Shown: positions 35,509 to 44,271, counted from the first letter of the stretch. The stretch: DNA of 64,000 bases from Flavobacterium sp. (GCA_029946065.1 JAQSDU010000019.1:186001-250000); one strand, 5' to 3'. The notes: generated from the sequence alone by a model not told the origin. Made by a program: numbers and translations.

Positions 35509-38115
35509 TTGGCATCAAAAGTAAAAGAGGTTAAGGAAACCCCGTTAATGAAACAATACAACGAAATCAAGCGAAAATATCCCGACGCTTGCCTATTGTT
35601 TCGCGTTGGCGATTTTTATGAAACTTTTGGTGAAGATGCCATTCGTGCGTCAAAAATACTCGGAATTGTACTCACCAAACGAGGTGCGGGTTCTGTAACA
35701 GAAACCGCTTTGGCCGGATTTCCGCACCATTCTTTAAATACGTATTTGCCAAAATTGGTAAAAGCCGGTCTTCGCGTTGCAATTTGCGACCAACTTGAAG
35801 ATCCAAAAATGACCAAGACCATCGTCAAACGAGGTGTTACTGAATTGGTCACGCCTGGGGTTTCTATGAATGATGAAGTTTTGCAATCTAAATCGAATAA
35901 TTTTCTCGCATCGGTATATTTCGGGAAAAAGCATATCGGGATTTCTTTCTTGGATGTTTCCACAGGCGAGTTCCTTACCGCACAAGGCAACGAGGAATAT
36001 ATTGACAAGCTGTTGCAGAATTTTAGTCCGAGTGAAATATTGATTCCCAAGCAAAACCGCAACAATTTCAAGGAAGTTTTCGGCGACGATTACCACAATT
36101 TTTACCTTGAAGATTGGGTATATAAAGAAGATTATGCTTTAGAAACCTTGACCAATCACTTTCAAACGGTTTCATTAAAAGGTTTTGGAATCGAAGAATT
36201 GCCTGACGGTATCATCGCCTCAGGTGCAATTTTGTATTATTTATCCGAAACACAACACAACAAACTGCAACATATCACGGCCATTCAGCGTATTGCGGAA
36301 GACGCTTATGTTTGGATGGACCGGTTTACGATACGCAATCTAGAATTATACCACAGCTACAATCCTAATGCCGTGACGCTGTTGGATGTTATCGACCGCA
36401 CACTTTCGCCGATGGGAGGAAGGCTTTTGAAACGCTGGCTGGCGCTTCCTTTAAAAGATATCAACAAAATCCGTGGTCGCCATGAAGTGGTTGCTTACCT
36501 TAAAGAAAATCAGGATGTCCTGAAAAGTATTCAACACCAGATCAAGCAGATTTCCGATTTAGAGCGTTTGATTTCTAAAATCGCTGCCGGGAAAGTGAGT
36601 CCGAGGGAAGTTGTTTACCTCAAAGATTCTCTGGATGCCATTATTCCTATAAAAAAATTGGCGCTCGAAAGTTCGCAAGAAGCTGTAAAAATCATCGGCG
36701 ATAGCCTGCACAGTTGTGATTTGCTTCGCGAAAAAATCAAGGCGACTTTAAATCCCGAAGCACCGGTTGCGATTGCAAAAGGTAACGCTATTGCGAAAGG
36801 TGTCAACCCGGAATTGGACGAATTGCGCGCTATTTCTACCTTAGGAAAAGAGTTTCTGGAAGGTATTGAAAAACGGGAATCTGAAGCAACAGGAATCAGT
36901 TCGCTAAAAATTTCGTTCAATAATGTCTTCGGATATTATATCGAAGTTAGAAATACACACAAAGACAAAGTGCCTTCAGAATGGATCCGTAAGCAAACTT
37001 TGGTCAACGCCGAAAGATACATCACAGAAGAATTAAAGGAATATGAAACCAAAATTCTCGGTGCCGAAGAAAAAATCTTTAAGCTAGAAGTCGAATTGTT
37101 CGAGCAACTTGTTAATTGGATTGCCACTTATATAAAACCCGTGCAACTCAACGCTAATTTAGTGGCGCAACTCGATTGTCTGACGTCATTTGCACAATTG
37201 GCGATAGAAAATAAATATATTTGCCCTGTTTTAGACGAAACTTTCGAACTCGAAATCACCAACGGTAGGCATCCTGTGATTGAAAAACAATTGCCGGTTG
37301 GTGTTCCATATATTGCCAATGATGTTTTTCTTGACCGAGAATCACAGCAGATTATCATGATTACAGGGCCGAATATGTCTGGTAAATCAGCTATTTTACG
37401 CCAAACAGCGCTCATTGTTTTATTGGCGCAGATGGGCAGTTTTGTTCCTGCTGATAACGTTAGGATGGGTGTTGTAGATAAGATTTTTACGAGGGTCGGT
37501 GCTTCGGATAATATTTCGATGGGCGAATCGACTTTTATGGTCGAAATGAACGAAACGGCTTCTATTTTGAATAATATTTCTCATAGAAGTTTGGTGCTTC
37601 TGGATGAAATCGGTCGCGGAACGAGCACTTATGATGGGATTTCTATCGCCTGGGCAATTGCAGAGTTTTTGCACGAACATCCATCGCAACCAAAAACGCT
37701 TTTCGCAACGCATTATCACGAATTGAACGAAATGACGGAAATGCTTCCGAGAATACAGAATTATAATGTTTCGGTGAAAGAATTAAAAGACACGGTACTT
37801 TTTATTCGTAAATTGGTAAAAGGAGGCAGCGCACATAGTTTTGGAATTCACGTTGCGAAAATGGCTGGAATGCCGCAAACGGTAATTTTGAAAGCGCAAA
37901 AGCTTTTGAAAAAACTAGAAAAAGACCATTCAGTAGAAACGTTGCATGGTGTCAAAGCTGCAAAAGACGAAATGCAACTCAGTATTTTCAATCTCGATGA
38001 CCCGCTTTTGGAAGAAATAAAAGACGAAATCATGAACCTCGATATTAATACGCTCACGCCGGTTGAAGCGCTGATGAAGCTTAATGAGATCAAGAGAATG
38101 CTTGTGAAAAAATAA
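35509..38115 (+). CDS. mutS: DNA mismatch repair protein MutS
   Basis: 868 residues. Mismatch-binding domain I has [17 protein letters not shown] (the F-x-E mismatch wedge). The ATPase has Walker [14 protein letters not shown], Walker [17 protein letters not shown] and [11 protein letters not shown]. It recognises mispairs and, with MutL, starts repair. The start is TTG at 35509; the nearest ATG (35548) would begin at residue 14, just before [13 protein letters not shown], and would be shorter than usual. The gene ends ~190 bp before the tRNA promoter. Confidence 0.95.
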   Translation: MASKVKEVKETPLMKQYNEIKRKYPDACLLFRVGDFYETFGEDAIRASKILGIVLTKRGAGSVTETALAGFPHHSLNTYLPKLVKAGLRVAICDQLEDPKMTKTIVKRGVTELVTPGVSMNDEVLQSKSNNFLASVYFGKKHIGISFLDVSTGEFLTAQGNEEYIDKLLQNFSPSEILIPKQNRNNFKEVFGDDYHNFYLEDWVYKEDYALETLTNHFQTVSLKGFGIEELPDGIIASGAILYYLSETQHNKLQHITAIQRIAEDAYVWMDRFTIRNLELYHSYNPNAVTLLDVIDRTLSPMGGRLLKRWLALPLKDINKIRGRHEVVAYLKENQDVLKSIQHQIKQISDLERLISKIAAGKVSPREVVYLKDSLDAIIPIKKLALESSQEAVKIIGDSLHSCDLLREKIKATLNPEAPVAIAKGNAIAKGVNPELDELRAISTLGKEFLEGIEKRESEATGISSLKISFNNVFGYYIEVRNTHKDKVPSEWIRKQTLVNAERYITEELKEYETKILGAEEKIFKLEVELFEQLVNWIATYIKPVQLNANLVAQLDCLTSFAQLAIENKYICPVLDETFELEITNGRHPVIEKQLPVGVPYIANDVFLDRESQQIIMITGPNMSGKSAILRQTALIVLLAQMGSFVPADNVRMGVVDKIFTRVGASDNISMGESTFMVEMNETASILNNISHRSLVLLDEIGRGTSTYDGISIAWAIAEFLHEHPSQPKTLFATHYHELNEMTEMLPRIQNYNVSVKELKDTVLFIRKLVKGGSAHSFGIHVAKMAGMPQTVILKAQKLLKKLEKDHSVETLHGVKAAKDEMQLSIFNLDDPLLEEIKDEIMNLDINTLTPVEALMKLNEIKRMLVKK

Positions 38116-38305
38116 TGTCAGGTATAACACCAAATCCCAAAGCTTAAATCTTAAATAGAATTCAATTTTCAATTTTAAAAGCTTATAAATTTTACGAAAA
38201 ATCAGGAATTGGATGCTATTTGTTTTTTAGAAATTATTTTTTGGAATTTAAACTTTACGTTATCAGAAAGTTACATTTTGCCTATAAAATTTTTCTAAAA
38301 AAGGC

Positions 38306-38335
38306 TTGTATAATTGAATTAATGTATTAAATTTG
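38306..38335 (+). promoter_or_regulatory. Flavobacterial-type promoter of the tRNA-Gly/tRNA-Leu pair
   Basis: TTG at 38306-38308, 19-nt spacer, TAAATTTG at 38328-38335. The tRNA-Gly starts 43 nt downstream. Confidence 0.6.
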
Positions 38336-38378
38336 CCTCCGCAATACCGCACAAGTATTGATGTTCTTTTAAATTAAT

Positions 38379-38451
38379 GCGAAAATAGCTCAGTTGGTAG
38401 AGCGCGACCTTGCCAAGGTCGAGGTCGCGGGTTCGAATCCCGTTTTTCGCT
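38379..38451 (+). tRNA. tRNA-Gly(GCC)
   Basis: Seven-bp acceptor gcgaaaa / ttttcgc with discriminator T, D-arm with agctcagttggtagagc, anticodon loop ttgccaa (GCC at 38412-38414), T-arm gcgggttcgaatcccgt. CCA is not encoded. Only 9 bp separate it from tRNA-Leu, so they are co-transcribed. Confidence 0.95.
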
Positions 38452-38460
38452 CTTTATCCA

Positions 38461-38546
38461 GCTCGGATGGTGAAATTGGTAGACACGCTGGACTTAAAAT
38501 CCAGTGAACAGTAATGTTCGTGCGGGTTCAAGTCCCGCTCTGAGTA
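38461..38546 (+). tRNA. tRNA-Leu(TAA), integration site of the genomic island
   Basis: Class II tRNA of 86 nt with a long variable arm (gaacagtaatgttc). Acceptor gctcgga / tctgagt with two G-T pairs, discriminator A. Anticodon loop cttaaaa, TAA at 38495-38497. The last 12 bases and two after them form the left copy of the island's direct repeat, so the gene is intact after insertion. Confidence 0.95.
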
Positions 38547-38548
38547 CA
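38535..38548. repeat. attL core: 14-bp direct repeat ccgctctgagtaca
   Basis: Identical to 48465-48478 and covering the T-arm/acceptor end of tRNA-Leu. Its partner lies 9.9 kb away beyond the integrase. Only the left copy belongs to a complete tRNA. Confidence 0.85.
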
Positions 38549-38552
38549 AGTA

Positions 38553-38593
38553 AAAAGCGCAAACAGTTAATTATTAATTGTTTGCGCTTTTTG
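38553..38593 (+). terminator. Island-borne terminator placed after tRNA-Leu
   Basis: Stem aaaagcgcaaaca / tgtttgcgctttt with an A/T-rich loop, then tttg. It replaces the original terminator that was displaced to 48481-48512 on insertion. Confidence 0.75.
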
Positions 38594-38605
38594 CATTTTA
38601 GTATT

Positions 38606-38626
38606 TGTACGGTTATTGTACGGCTG
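38606..38626. repeat. Left inner repeat (possible integrase arm site)
   Basis: tgtacggttattgtacggct plus g, matching 48307-48327 with one mismatch in 21. It contains two copies of tgtacgg ten bases apart. Its position just inside both ends fits an arm-type integrase or excisionase site. Confidence 0.6.
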
Positions 38627-38660
38627 ATATTTTTTTAAGATAAAAAGTTACTTTAACAGT

Positions 38661-39401
38661 TTATTCAATCAAATACCCAGTTGTGAAATTTCTATTCTCT
38701 TTATTGAAAAACTCCAACAAATTTTCTTTGGTCAAAATATAATATTCTCCGTTTGTGTTGCCATTAATGTCTTCAAGTTTTATTCCATTCTCGACATCAC
38801 TCTTTTTCATTTCATTTACATTAGAGCCGCCGTCTTTATAGGTAGTTTGGACATAAAATTTGCCGTTTTTTTCATATACAGTATATGAACAAGAGGTGAA
38901 TTCCTCTTCATAGAACATTCCGAGAATTTTGCCGTCAACTTTTCCAGCGTTCTTCTTGGATAAATTTTCTTCTGCCTGCGTTGCACCCATAATCTTAATT
39001 TCTAATTCGGGGTCAAAATGACTAATTGCCCATGCGACACCTACATCACCTGATGTTTTTAGTGTATAAAATATATAGAACCTGCGTTGCTTATCTTTTG
39101 AATTATATAATTGTTCCGCTAAAGTTGCGATTTGACCTACCGTTAATTTTTCACTCAATTGGACTTTTAACTGATTTTTTTCAACGGCTGCATTACTTTC
39201 GTCTGCCGTAATTTCATATTTAAAGTTATCTGGAAGAGGTTCTTTTTTGTATTTCCCAATGGTGGAACTGCTGCCCCCAACCAAGTTGATTAAGACTATA
39301 AAAAAAGCTGCTGTGAATACTGCTACTAAGATTAGAGTTTTCTTTGAGTAGGTTTTTTTTGCGTTTGGATTGTACGGGTTCGTTTTGTCGAATTTTTCCA
39401 T
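38661..39401 (-). CDS. Unknown membrane-anchored island protein
   Basis: 246 residues. A polar N-terminus of ~20 residues, one transmembrane segment (about 24-43, TLILVAVFTAAFFIVLINLVG), then a ~200-residue soluble domain. Visible motifs: VQLSEKLTVGQIATLAEQLYNSKDKQRRFYIFYTL and HFDPELEIKIMGATQAEEN. The IFYTLKTSGDVGVAWAISHFDPELEIKIMG segment is reminiscent of proteins annotated as lipoprotein/PepSY-like, but I do not recognise the family. It is leftward like the operon at 39651-44259 but is separated from it by a strongly structured 250-bp spacer, so it is probably a separate unit. Confidence 0.7.
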   Translation of the reverse strand: MEKFDKTNPYNPNAKKTYSKKTLILVAVFTAAFFIVLINLVGGSSSTIGKYKKEPLPDNFKYEITADESNAAVEKNQLKVQLSEKLTVGQIATLAEQLYNSKDKQRRFYIFYTLKTSGDVGVAWAISHFDPELEIKIMGATQAEENLSKKNAGKVDGKILGMFYEEEFTSCSYTVYEKNGKFYVQTTYKDGGSNVNEMKKSDVENGIKLEDINGNTNGEYYILTKENLLEFFNKENRNFTTGYLIE

Positions 39402-39420
39402 TCTATTTTAGTGTTATTCC

Positions 39421-39586
39421 CAAATGTCCCAAAACAGAGGTTAGATAAAATAATCAGCGTGGGACATTTCCTACCAGTAAGCAACGTCCGACCAAGAACG
39501 CATACACATAATAAGAAAGCCCACGCCTTTGCGTGTGCAATTCTTATTCTTGTATATATTTTAAACTTGGTCGGTTTTGCTTACTT
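39421..39586. other. Nested inverted repeats in a 249-bp spacer
   Basis: Three structures: caaatgtccc (39421-39430) with gggacatttc (39461-39470); an outer pair of 21-nt imperfect arms (39476-39496 agtaagcaacgtccgaccaa + g; 39566-39586 cttggtcggttttgcttact + t); and an inner stem of about 17 nt (39509-39525 / 39532-39549, aataagaaagcccacgc with gcgtgtgcaattcttatt). The last two are nested around one centre. It lies upstream of the 38661-39401 gene. It may be a transcript terminator, a small RNA or a cruciform. Confidence 0.65.
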
Positions 39587-39650
39587 GAATAAGGACGCCA
39601 ATATGTAAATTCTTTTTTTTATTTCATACAGCAAATATAAATTACTTAAA

Positions 39651-40253
39651 TCATAAATGTGTAATATTTATATCGTTTCCATGTCTAACTAATGCGTCTC
39701 TATTTTCTCTTAAAATTGAAGCAATAATAAAGTCCGCTGGATAAATTGCGTCAATTTCAGTATTATATTGCTCTTTCATTTCTGTTTCTATCTGTAAAGT
39801 ATTAACACCATTAAAAAATAATTTTAAACCATAATTAGCGCAAACAACAAAGGGCTGAACATAGGTACTCCAAATAGAAATAATTTTGTTATATCCAATA
39901 AAACATAAGCATCCATTATCAAACAGATTACTGCCTAATTCATGACCGCAACTACATGAAAATGTATAAAAAAAGGAATTTTGAAAACTAGTGTTATTTA
40001 CGGTTGTAGAGATATAAGAAGCGTTGGATTTTACCAAACAATTTTTACCTCCATGAGAATAAGCTCCAAAAACAAATGTATTTAAAGGTTCAGTAACTAA
40101 CTGTACAGATAAGTCATTCAACTTTGCGCTATTCAAATAGGTTGGTTGAATTGATATGCTATCAAAAAAGACGTTCAAATCATCTATACACAATTGAAAA
40201 AAAGAGCCTAATTTCGTGTCAGCTTCATCGAAAACAATTATAGTATCAGCCAT
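39651..40253 (-). CDS. Caspase/CHAT-like putative peptidase, last gene of the island operon
   Basis: 200 residues. Pattern of a small caspase-fold domain: strand TIIVFDEAD, helix SFFQLCIDDLNVFF, strand then FVFGAYSHGGK (His67), strand FFYTFSCSCGHELGSNLFDNGCLCFIGYNKI (Cys100 with C-x-x-G; Cys102 also). In CHAT and gingipain-like families a His-Gly follows one core strand and a Cys-x-x-Gly follows the next, with a helix and GA-x-x-x-IG after it; this fits. No homology search was possible, so the call is inference. A zinc site (CSC ... CLC) is the main alternative. The start overlaps the response regulator stop by 8 bp, a strong sign of translational coupling. Confidence 0.5.
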   Translation of the reverse strand: MADTIIVFDEADTKLGSFFQLCIDDLNVFFDSISIQPTYLNSAKLNDLSVQLVTEPLNTFVFGAYSHGGKNCLVKSNASYISTTVNNTSFQNSFFYTFSCSCGHELGSNLFDNGCLCFIGYNKIISIWSTYVQPFVVCANYGLKLFFNGVNTLQIETEMKEQYNTEIDAIYPADFIIASILRENRDALVRHGNDINITHL

Positions 40254-40851
40254 TTAAGTTTTCTTTTTTTCTTAATAATAAATCTATTGTAAGTTCATTT
40301 AGCCTTCTTGAGAATGATTTTCCTACTTCACTCTGCATTCTAATTTCATGTAAAATTTCGTTCAAGGAATAAGATTGTCCGTCAGATGTTATAAAAATTG
40401 GTTTGTCCTTATCTTCGTCTTTAGCAATTATCCAATCTTCAATACTATTATCAAGATTTGTTTTGAAAAACTCCTCGGCTTTATCTATAATTTTCATGGC
40501 TTCAGCAGTAGTTGCCGTCTTGCTTATAAAACCGAATGCGTGGTTATTTATGAAATCACTAAAAGCTTCTTTGTTTTCATCAATCCCACTCCATAGAATA
40601 ACTGGAATTAGTTCGGAAGAATTTCTTATGTCAGATAATAGTTTATGCCCGTCAATATTATTTGCGGGAAATTGAATATCGAGCAAAACAATTATATTTT
40701 TATTTAAATTGTCTTTTACAAATTGTAAACCTGCGACAGGATCGGAAAGGAACGTCACATTTTCTTCGCCATACCTGTCTTTTAATTCCCATACCAAACT
40801 ATCATCTTCTAGTTTTTGGTTATCGTCAATTATTACAATACTTAAACTCAT
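40246..40851 (-). CDS. Response regulator with unusual C-terminal tail
   Basis: 201 residues. Receiver domain residues 1-130 with the acidic pair Asp9-Asp10, phospho-acceptor Asp58 (VLLDIQFP), Ser88 in LWSG and Lys111 in FISK. The remaining ~70 residues contain ITSDGQSYSLNEILHEIR and FSRRLNELTIDLLLRKKE. This is no helix-turn-helix or other standard output domain that I recognise. It probably acts by protein-protein contact. It follows the kinase gene by 4 bp and overlaps the caspase-like gene by 8 bp, so it is the middleman in a phosphorelay to that protein by inference. Confidence 0.85.
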   Translation of the reverse strand: MSLSIVIIDDNQKLEDDSLVWELKDRYGEENVTFLSDPVAGLQFVKDNLNKNIIVLLDIQFPANNIDGHKLLSDIRNSSELIPVILWSGIDENKEAFSDFINNHAFGFISKTATTAEAMKIIDKAEEFFKTNLDNSIEDWIIAKDEDKDKPIFITSDGQSYSLNEILHEIRMQSEVGKSFSRRLNELTIDLLLRKKENLNG

Positions 40852-40855
40852 ATAG

Positions 40856-42985
40856 CTATTTTTTAAATGGTAACGTTATTTTGAATGTAGCTCCGTGTGG
40901 TTTGAATTCATTATCAATAACTTCAATTGTTCCTTGCATGGCTTCAATTCTTGTCTTAACCATATAGAGACCGATTCCTGCACCGCCATCCTCTGCAGTT
41001 TTTGTAAAAAAAATATCAAAAATTCGCAACCTATCTTCTTCAGAAATACCTACACCGTTATCGGAAAAATATAGTGTCAATTCTTCTTTTTCTAAAATGC
41101 CACTACATTTTATCTTTTTGCCGCTACAATTTTTCAAAGCTTTTATTGAGTTTGAAATAAGATTGTCAAAGATGTCTTCAAGAGCTTTTTTATTATAACT
41201 TAAAATTAGTCCTTTGTTTAGTTCTAACTGTGTGCTAATATTTTGCTTCTGAAACTCCGAAACGTAAATGTTGCTAAATAGATTTTCAATCAATTCAAAC
41301 AAATTAATATCTTCAATATTATCGTCTGATTGAGCATACTTCAACATAAAATCAACACCAGTTCTTAATGCTATAAATTCTGAATAAATTCTAGCAGCAA
41401 TAATTTTAAATCTGGCATTCAATTTTTCATTTGGAAAGTGAGTTTTAAAATATTCAGCATCTCTTAATACATGGCCAATAGTGTTTTTTGTCATGTGAGA
41501 AAACATTGCTGCATACGTTTGTAATGATACTAAGCTGAAAAATAGACTCTCCTTGTTTCTGCTTTCTACTTCTAATTTGGCATAATCACGAAAGCTTTTA
41601 TTTACTGTGCCCTGCAATTTTCCTAAATCTGCTTCAATAAATTGAAGTTGTTTTTTCATTTCGGGAGTTGCCTCTTTCTTTGCATTTGCAATATTTTGCT
41701 TTATGCTTTTTAATTCGTCATTAGCTTTTCCTAAATCTGATTTTGTAATTTGACGAACATTATCTCTTTCAAATTTTAATAATTTTTCAATTTGTTGAAT
41801 TTGTTCAATAATGAAAAGTTTAAGTTCCTTCCATTCAATATTGTCAATAAAATCTTGTCTATTAGTAGCTTCAATGATATTAGGATTATTTTCGTCTGTT
41901 AGTTCTAAAAATCCTAATAAATCTCTACTATTAAGTCTGTCAAAGAACCCTGAATATCTTCTTTTGTCAATTCCTAAAATATCTTTCTGCTTCTCGATAC
42001 TTGGTTCCGTTTCAGCAAAAGGCGTTGTAATAATTCCATCCCTATATATTTTAATTCCATCGATATCCTGATTAAATTTGTCTTTAAACTTCCGTTTGTC
42101 ATTTTGATTAAAATAATATAACGAAAAATCAACAAGTCCAAATAATCTAGGAGTAACTTCTTTTTTAATTATATTGCCTTTTTCAAAGAAAGCAATCTCT
42201 TGGGTTTTGTTTTTTTTGTTGTGTTTAAGTTCAATGGTTATTGTTGCAAATTCGACAATTGATAAGGGCTTTACATCAATTTTTTTATAACCTTCATATT
42301 GAGATTTGATTGTTATATTAAAGGGATACTTGCGTGGAATATTGGCATTTGGAGAAACTAATTTGGAAAGCTCCCTATATGCTCGTTTTACATCTAACTC
42401 TGTCCATTCATCATTTAGGTTTTCAATTTCTAAAATTGTTCCTTTTTCGGTCTTTACAGCATCTTTATACCAATATTTGTTTTTTATATCAGTAAAAAAA
42501 TCTTTCTTATCATCAAACGGAAGAGTTAATTGTTTCGCTTCTAAGTCTGAATATTTTGACCAATCCGTTTCTAAAAAAATCCATTGGAGGTCATTTTCTT
42601 TTTTAGTTTTCAGAGTTAGCTTTGCTCCCAATAAATCCACGGCAAATCGACCTATTCCTTTTTTTCCAACAACTTTTCGATAATAAGGTGCTGGAGAAGT
42701 TCTTTCTCTCCGCTTGCTACTAGTACCAATTACCATCCATTTATTTTCTAGGTCAGATAATTGCATTCCTAATCCATCGTCCGTAATAATGATTTTTGAA
42801 TATTTTGTCTTCGGGGAAACTTTGATGAACTCAACTGTTACGTGATTTGCATTGGCATCATAAGCATTTTTGACTATTTCAAATAATGCAGTTATCCTAT
42901 CAGTTATAAGCTCTCTACCTAACAGGCGATAAGCACTAACATCAAAATTAAAATTTAAATAATTTACCTCATTATTGTCGCTCAT
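40856..42985 (-). CDS. Double-GHKL protein: Hsp90/MORC-like ATPase fused to histidine kinase
   Basis: 709 residues, no membrane segment. N-terminal GHKL ATPase: ALFEIVKNAYDANA (N-box, Asn40), IIITDDGLGM (D-x-G-x-G, 69-74) and VVGKKGIGRFAVDLLGAKL (lid, 106-122), as in Hsp90, MutL and MORC. Middle ~190-390 has an S5/MORC-like beta region; ~395-470 is coiled-coil. C-terminal kinase: FSHMTKN (His497 candidate phospho-acceptor), N-box DIFDNLISNSIKAL, SDNGVGI, IFDIFFTKT and GGAGIGLYMVK. It overlaps the methyltransferase gene by 14 bp; the response regulator follows. Combination of both ATPase kinds in one chain is unusual. Confidence 0.88.
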   Translation of the reverse strand: MSDNNEVNYLNFNFDVSAYRLLGRELITDRITALFEIVKNAYDANANHVTVEFIKVSPKTKYSKIIITDDGLGMQLSDLENKWMVIGTSSKRRERTSPAPYYRKVVGKKGIGRFAVDLLGAKLTLKTKKENDLQWIFLETDWSKYSDLEAKQLTLPFDDKKDFFTDIKNKYWYKDAVKTEKGTILEIENLNDEWTELDVKRAYRELSKLVSPNANIPRKYPFNITIKSQYEGYKKIDVKPLSIVEFATITIELKHNKKNKTQEIAFFEKGNIIKKEVTPRLFGLVDFSLYYFNQNDKRKFKDKFNQDIDGIKIYRDGIITTPFAETEPSIEKQKDILGIDKRRYSGFFDRLNSRDLLGFLELTDENNPNIIEATNRQDFIDNIEWKELKLFIIEQIQQIEKLLKFERDNVRQITKSDLGKANDELKSIKQNIANAKKEATPEMKKQLQFIEADLGKLQGTVNKSFRDYAKLEVESRNKESLFFSLVSLQTYAAMFSHMTKNTIGHVLRDAEYFKTHFPNEKLNARFKIIAARIYSEFIALRTGVDFMLKYAQSDDNIEDINLFELIENLFSNIYVSEFQKQNISTQLELNKGLILSYNKKALEDIFDNLISNSIKALKNCSGKKIKCSGILEKEELTLYFSDNGVGISEEDRLRIFDIFFTKTAEDGGAGIGLYMVKTRIEAMQGTIEVIDNEFKPHGATFKITLPFKK

Positions 42986-44048
42986 CCTTATTTGCTAAAT
43001 TTATTATTTGTTGGAAGATAGCTTTTGCGAGTAGAGGGGGAACTGCATTGCCAATTTGCTGCTGTTGGAATGTAAGATTTCCTTTGAAAATGAATTCATC
43101 AGGGAAGCTTTGGATTCGAGCTGCCTCTCTGACGGAAAGCCCTCTGTCCTCAAATGGATGAATAAGCATATTTTTTCGGTAATTTGCAATTACAACTGAT
43201 GGACTCTTCGGGTCAAGTCTTCTGTATATGCCGCTATGACAATTGGCGGTATCCTTGTAATTGGTCATCAATTCCGCAGGTATCGCTTTCCAATTTTGTC
43301 CAGGTTTTATATAAGAATATCTTTCAACAACATAATCTCTATTCCTAGAAACATAGTTTTGCAAAGATTTAGTTGACTTACCTCTCATGAGGTCGATATA
43401 TGAATTGGTTTTGACTTTTCTGTAATTTAAGAATTCATGTGAATCTCCATTCTGAAGTTTTGGTAAATCTTTAATTGCATCTTTCACTGTGACAATTGTA
43501 TCTTGTTTTTCAGGAAAAGTAAATTTTGTCCCCATCCTATTTCCAATCATGAAAAAGCGATGGCGATTTTGAGGTACTCCATAATCTGAAGCCTTGAGAA
43601 CATCCCAAGTAGTGTCGTAACCTAGTTTTTTAAATTCTTTTTCTAAGCGTTTCACAACTGTCCCTTTTTCAAATGTAGTTATGCCTTCGACATTTTCAAA
43701 AACAAACCATTCAGGAGTTAAGTCTTTTATTTGTCGGATATATTCATGAAATAGGGAATTATTTTTATTATCACTATTCCTAGTTTTAGTGTTTGAAGTT
43801 GAAAATCCCTGACATGGTGGGCCTCCAAATAAAATGAAAGGATTTTTATATTTTTCTTGTAATTTAACCTCTCTAATATCCTTCTCTATTACTTCTGTTT
43901 TTGGATGATTGGCTTTAAATGATGCTACAGCGTGTTTATCGTATTCTACAGCGACAGAAACTTCTATGCCCACCATGGTAGCGCCAACACTCATGCCGCC
44001 AGCCCCGCTAAAAATATCTACTGCTGTTAATTTTTTTTTATTTTTCAT
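42972..44048 (-). CDS. DNA (cytosine-5-)-methyltransferase
   Basis: 358 residues with all C5-MTase motifs: I DIFSGAGGMSVG, IV GGPPCQGFS (catalytic Cys79), VI VFENVEG, VIII QNRHRFFMIG, X QQIGNAVPP, and between VIII and X the target-recognition region (about 175-310). It transfers a methyl group from SAM to C5 of cytosine. No restriction endonuclease gene is nearby; the next four genes are regulator, kinase, receiver and peptidase-like. It overlaps the XRE gene by 11 bp. The target sequence cannot be read from the gene. Confidence 0.95.
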   Translation of the reverse strand: MKNKKKLTAVDIFSGAGGMSVGATMVGIEVSVAVEYDKHAVASFKANHPKTEVIEKDIREVKLQEKYKNPFILFGGPPCQGFSTSNTKTRNSDNKNNSLFHEYIRQIKDLTPEWFVFENVEGITTFEKGTVVKRLEKEFKKLGYDTTWDVLKASDYGVPQNRHRFFMIGNRMGTKFTFPEKQDTIVTVKDAIKDLPKLQNGDSHEFLNYRKVKTNSYIDLMRGKSTKSLQNYVSRNRDYVVERYSYIKPGQNWKAIPAELMTNYKDTANCHSGIYRRLDPKSPSVVIANYRKNMLIHPFEDRGLSVREAARIQSFPDEFIFKGNLTFQQQQIGNAVPPLLAKAIFQQIINLANKDERQ

Positions 44049-44259
44049 CTTTAAAGAAAAAACTGATAGGTTTATGATAATAACTTGCTAAAATCATTAG
44101 CTTTGAAGCATCTATTGTGCTTAAACCATTTTCAAATTTTGAAAGGTTACTCTGTTTAATTATTCCACTTTCTTCGACTTGTTTTTGTGTCAAGCCAAGC
44201 TCCTCCCTTGCTTTCACAAGTTGATGTGAAATGAACTGGTTAATTTTTTTTTCGTTCAT
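44038..44259 (-). CDS. XRE-family transcriptional regulator (control-protein-like)
   Basis: 73 residues from ATG 44259 (MNEKKINQFISHQLVKAREELGLTQKQVEESGIIKQSNLSKFENGLSTIDASKLMILASYY); a TTG 30 bp upstream is less likely. Single HTH_3 domain, ending HKPISFFFKDEK. Small single-domain XRE proteins commonly precede methylase genes as control proteins. Its start overlaps no gene, but its upstream DNA holds two palindromes that could be its operators. It overlaps the methylase start by 11 bp. Confidence 0.9.
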   Translation of the reverse strand: MNEKKINQFISHQLVKAREELGLTQKQVEESGIIKQSNLSKFENGLSTIDASKLMILASYYHKPISFFFKDEK

Positions 44260-44271
44260 AGAAAAAAAATT

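Noticed and set aside
39421..39586. Integron attC site
   Set aside because: The core boxes expected for attC are not both present and no integron integrase is near.
39411..39608. 65-residue plus-strand frame across the nested repeats in the island
   Set aside because: It only follows the inverted-repeat DNA, has no homologous pattern and ends in a polar tail; treated as non-coding.
39651..40253. Zinc-binding protein (Cys100, Cys102, Cys115, Cys117)
   Set aside because: Possible, but the His-Gly and Cys-x-x-Gly spacing around core strands fits a caspase fold better; kept as the alternative.
42972..44048. Ordinary type II restriction-modification
   Set aside because: No restriction endonuclease reading frame is adjacent; downstream genes are kinase, receiver and peptidase-like.
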